64,000 bases of DNA. Origin: Canna indica (Eukaryota; Streptophyta; Magnoliopsida; Zingiberales; Cannaceae). The DNA lies in the NCBI GenBank assembly GCA_034359265.1, contig CP136890.1, positions 101,271,501 through 101,335,500 of the forward strand, in the 5' to 3' direction. Below are positions 61,457-64,000 of this stretch, in pieces. Under the pieces are notes generated by a model. That model did not search any database. It saw only the letters and a program-made list of their open reading frames with translations, and was not told where the DNA came from. The translations under genes were made by a program, and so were the position numbers. Each line of letters starts with the position of its first letter. Within the stretch, counting starts at the first letter, position 1.

Positions 61457-63163
61457 ATGTTGAGAAGAATCCTTTTCAGATTGCCAACACGCGCCTCCCT
61501 CTCCACTATATCTCATCGAATCCTCGCATCCCCGAGTCCTTCCTCTTCCCATTTATCCAAATCTTTCCCCCTTTCCTCTCCCTTCAAATCCTTCTCCTCT
61601 TCCTCACGGACCTCTCCAATTCTCTATCCAGACGACAACGACGATTGCATCCATCATGACGATGACTTCCCCGAAGCCGCAGAGCCGCCGGAGAAGCTGG
61701 ACGACGAACTCCTCCGCGACGTCGACTCCATCGTCAGCTCCCTCCACGACTTCGCCGCCGACAGCGCGGCCGCCAAGCTCAGGCTGGAGCAGTGCGACGC
61801 GTCCGCCTCGCCGGAGCTTGTGTCCGCCGTCCTCTCCCGCCTTCGCAACGACTGGGCCGCCGCCTTCACCTTCTTCCTCTGGGCCGGGACGCAGCCGGGA
61901 TACTCCCATTCCATCCGCCAGTACCACGCCATGATCTCCATCCTCGGTAAGATGCGGCGCTTCGAGACCGCCTGGTCGCTCGTCCACGAGATGAGGAGCA
62001 GCGCCCGCGGCCCGTCCCTCCTCACGCCACAGACGATCTTGATCTTGATCAGGAGGTACTGTGCCGTGCATGACGTCGGTCGGGCGATCAACGCTTTCTA
62101 CGTGCTCAAACGGTTCGGGTTCACGCCGGGTATCGAAGACTTTCACGGCCTTCTCAGTGCCCTCTGTCGGTACAAGAACGTGGAAGATGCCGAGCACCTG
62201 CTCTTGTGCAACGAGAAGACGTTCCCGTTCGAGACAAAGAGTTTCAACATCGTTCTCAATGGGTGGTGCAATGTGTTGGTCCGCGTTGGGGAGGCCAAGA
62301 GGTTCTGGAGGGACATGTGAAAGAGAGGAATCCAAAAGGATGTTCTGTCGTATGGGAGCATGATCTCGTGCTACTCCAAAGCCGGGAATCTCAATGACGT
62401 TCTGAAGCTCTTCAATCAGATGAAGGAGATGGGAATCGAGGCGGATAGGAAGGTCTACAATGCAGTCATTTATGCTCTTGCTAAAGGAAAGTGCGTGGAG
62501 GAGGCCAAACGTCTTCTGAAGACAATGGAGGAGAAAGGGGTAGCTTCTAATGCTGTCACCTTCAATTCATTAATAAGGCCACTATGCAAAGCTCAGCGCG
62601 TTGATGATGCAAAGAAGCTGTTTGATCAAATGCTGCAGAGAGGGCTTTCACCTTGTGTAAGGACCTACCATGCGTTCTTTGCTGCTGCGAAGAATGTGGA
62701 AGATGTGTTTGACCCGTTGAGTAGAATGAAGGAGTCTGGATGTGTCCCAGCCATTGAAACATACATTACGCTTATAAGGAAACTATCAAGATGGAGGCAG
62801 CACGAAAGTGTATTTCGTCTGTGGAATGAGATGCCACAAAGTGGGTTAAGTCCTGATAGAAGTGCCTATATTGTCCTGATCCATGGGTTGTTTTTGAATG
62901 GCAGGCTGAAGGAGGCTTCTACATATTATGAAGAAATGAAGGAAAAAGGCTTTCTTCCAGAGCCAAAAACTGAGGAAATGATCCAAGCTTGGCTTTCTGG
63001 TAAGGAGGTTGATGATGGACAATCAGTTATGGTGGAAATGCAAAGCAAGAAAAATTCTCTTGCAACCACGTTAAAGCAGAAGAGGGTGTCTAAACGAGAT
63101 TTTCTAGAACAGCCTGGACTACGAAAAATTACAAGGGAGCGAGGTTTTTCTCTTCATGATTGA
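61457..63163 (+). pseudogene. Mitochondrial PPR protein (At5g15010-like), one premature stop
   Basis: A P-class pentatricopeptide-repeat protein, expected to bind organellar RNA. A single exon gives 568 codons plus stop, with a Ser/Arg-rich targeting-type N-terminus (MLRRILFRLPTRASLSTIS) and no intron. PPR units follow in series, e.g. SYGSMISCYSKAGNLNDVL, YNAVIYALAKGKCVEEAKRLL, FNSLIRPLCKAQRVDDAKKLF, YITLIRKLSRWRQHESVFRLW and YIVLIHGLFLNGRLKEAS. The tail FLEQPGLRKITRERGF matches the conserved C-terminus of At5g15010-type proteins. Codon 288 (62318-62320) is TGA inside RFWRDM*KRGIQKD, where a sense codon is expected (TGC or TGT would need one change). The frame continues unbroken for 280 further codons. 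It may be a pseudogene allele, a sequencing error, an edited transcript or two separate products; the surviving frame argues for a recent or artefactual change. The 5' half is GC-rich and the 3' half AT-richer. Confidence 0.88.
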
Positions 63164-63830
63164 TGAAAAGCAATTTCATGAATATAGGCTTTGCAAGTAT
63201 CCTTTGCTTCAGGGGTATTTAATAGATAGAGCACTTTGACAATTACAAAACCTTTGCACATAATGGCGAGCTTCATTTTTGGTAGTCCCAACCTGCTGAA
63301 GAAGGAACAGTGCAGTAAAATGGTACCTGAATCCATTTACGGTCCCCAACCCCAAGTAAATCGTAAAGGTGTGCGCAGTCTTTTATTTGGCTTAACTCTT
63401 CTAGTAACACTAGATGATCTTCTTTTGCTAGTTGTTTGAGCTTGAGTGCAGTATGCTACTATTTATCTGAGGAAGGAAAACATCATGTCTGGTCCAAAAT
63501 TTTATCTATTTGAACTGTCATTTGCTACCTCAAGGAAGATGATTCATATTTAATAACTTGGAGTTCACATTTTTATAGAACTATGAACTTCTTTTTCTTG
63601 CTTTATTCTAAGTTTGATATATTCTTAGATAATCTTTGTTCATCTGGGATTGAGTCATATATTTCTGAAGACTGATGAATGAATCTATGCAGACAGTATC
63701 TTTGATGAAACAGAATGACCAGATTAAATTGATCTCTCTACCACACTTTCAAAAGTTCATAATATAGTAACTTACTTTTCTGTACGCAAATAATATTCTA
63801 ATATATATTCTTCAAGAGAAGTATCATAGT
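63164..63830. other. 3' flank of the PPR gene
   Basis: AT-rich, with no recognisable gene. It probably includes the PPR 3' UTR. Confidence 0.4.
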
Positions 63831-63834
63831 CAAA

Positions 63835-64000
63835 GAGCTTAAGTCTACATACTTTTGTGTTCTTTGTAATATGTATGAGGAATCACTTGAACATTTGTTC
63901 TGCCTTTGTCCAGTTTCTGTCATTTGGAATACCTTACAACCTGGTTTAAATATTACTCTCTTAGATAAATCACACTGGATTCTTGGTAGCAATTTTCCTA
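63835..64000 (+). mobile_element. L1-type LINE fragment running off the window
   Basis: A frame reads KSTYFCVLCNMYEESLEHLFCLCPVSVIWNTL. It has CxxC...HLFxxCP spacing typical of the zinc-binding domain after reverse transcriptase in plant L1 polyproteins. It continues open to the window end, so the element extends beyond it. Confidence 0.72.

Noticed and set aside
61604..62335. 243-codon minus-strand ORF over the PPR gene
   Set aside because: Antisense shadow of GC-rich PPR codons with no domain similarity.

Overview
The window is nuclear DNA of a flowering plant, most likely a monocot. Supporting signs are spliced genes with plant-type introns, CACTA, MULE, hAT, TRIM, RTE and L1 elements, genes with GC-rich 5' ends falling to AT-rich 3' ends, and a wall-associated kinase with an HGD catalytic loop. 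The species cannot be named. No rRNA, tRNA, CRISPR or prokaryotic signal was seen.

Layout. 1-779 is the end of a CACTA transposon carrying a fragment of an acyl-activating enzyme gene. 1261-2629 is a Pack-MULE with a 9-bp target duplication; its cargo joins an AP2/ERF fragment to an F-box-associated fragment. 2.6-6.3 kb is AT-rich DNA with an inverted pair of MITEs. 6284-12792 is a complete-ended CACTA element with target duplication ATT, ATCAGCAACGGC-type subterminal repeats, an intact five-exon TNP1-like gene, an internally deleted TNP2 transposase, a 190-bp hairpin and a 26-bp tandem array.

14693-46259 on the minus strand is one very large gene of 32 coding exons. Joined by eye they give a 1,256-residue open frame that matches FORGETTER1/Strawberry notch, a helicase-like nuclear co-regulator. 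About 88% of its span is intron, and the introns hold hAT MITEs, a TRIM, two RTE fragments and an L1 fragment. Two introns appear to use GC donors.

46.7-51 kb is repeat-rich spacer with a large direct duplication. 51.1-54.35 kb is the wreck of a G-type lectin receptor kinase, split by a non-autonomous LTR retrotransposon with 706-bp LTRs. 56314-58804 is an intact three-exon wall-associated receptor kinase. 61457-63163 is a mitochondrial PPR gene (At5g15010-like) interrupted by one in-frame TGA. The window ends in an L1 fragment.

No new multi-gene system was found. The most notable items are the chimeric Pack-MULE ORF, the structured CACTA element, the palindromic hAT MITE family with three verified insertions in one gene, and the PPR nonsense codon. 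All boundaries were read by eye; no database search was run.
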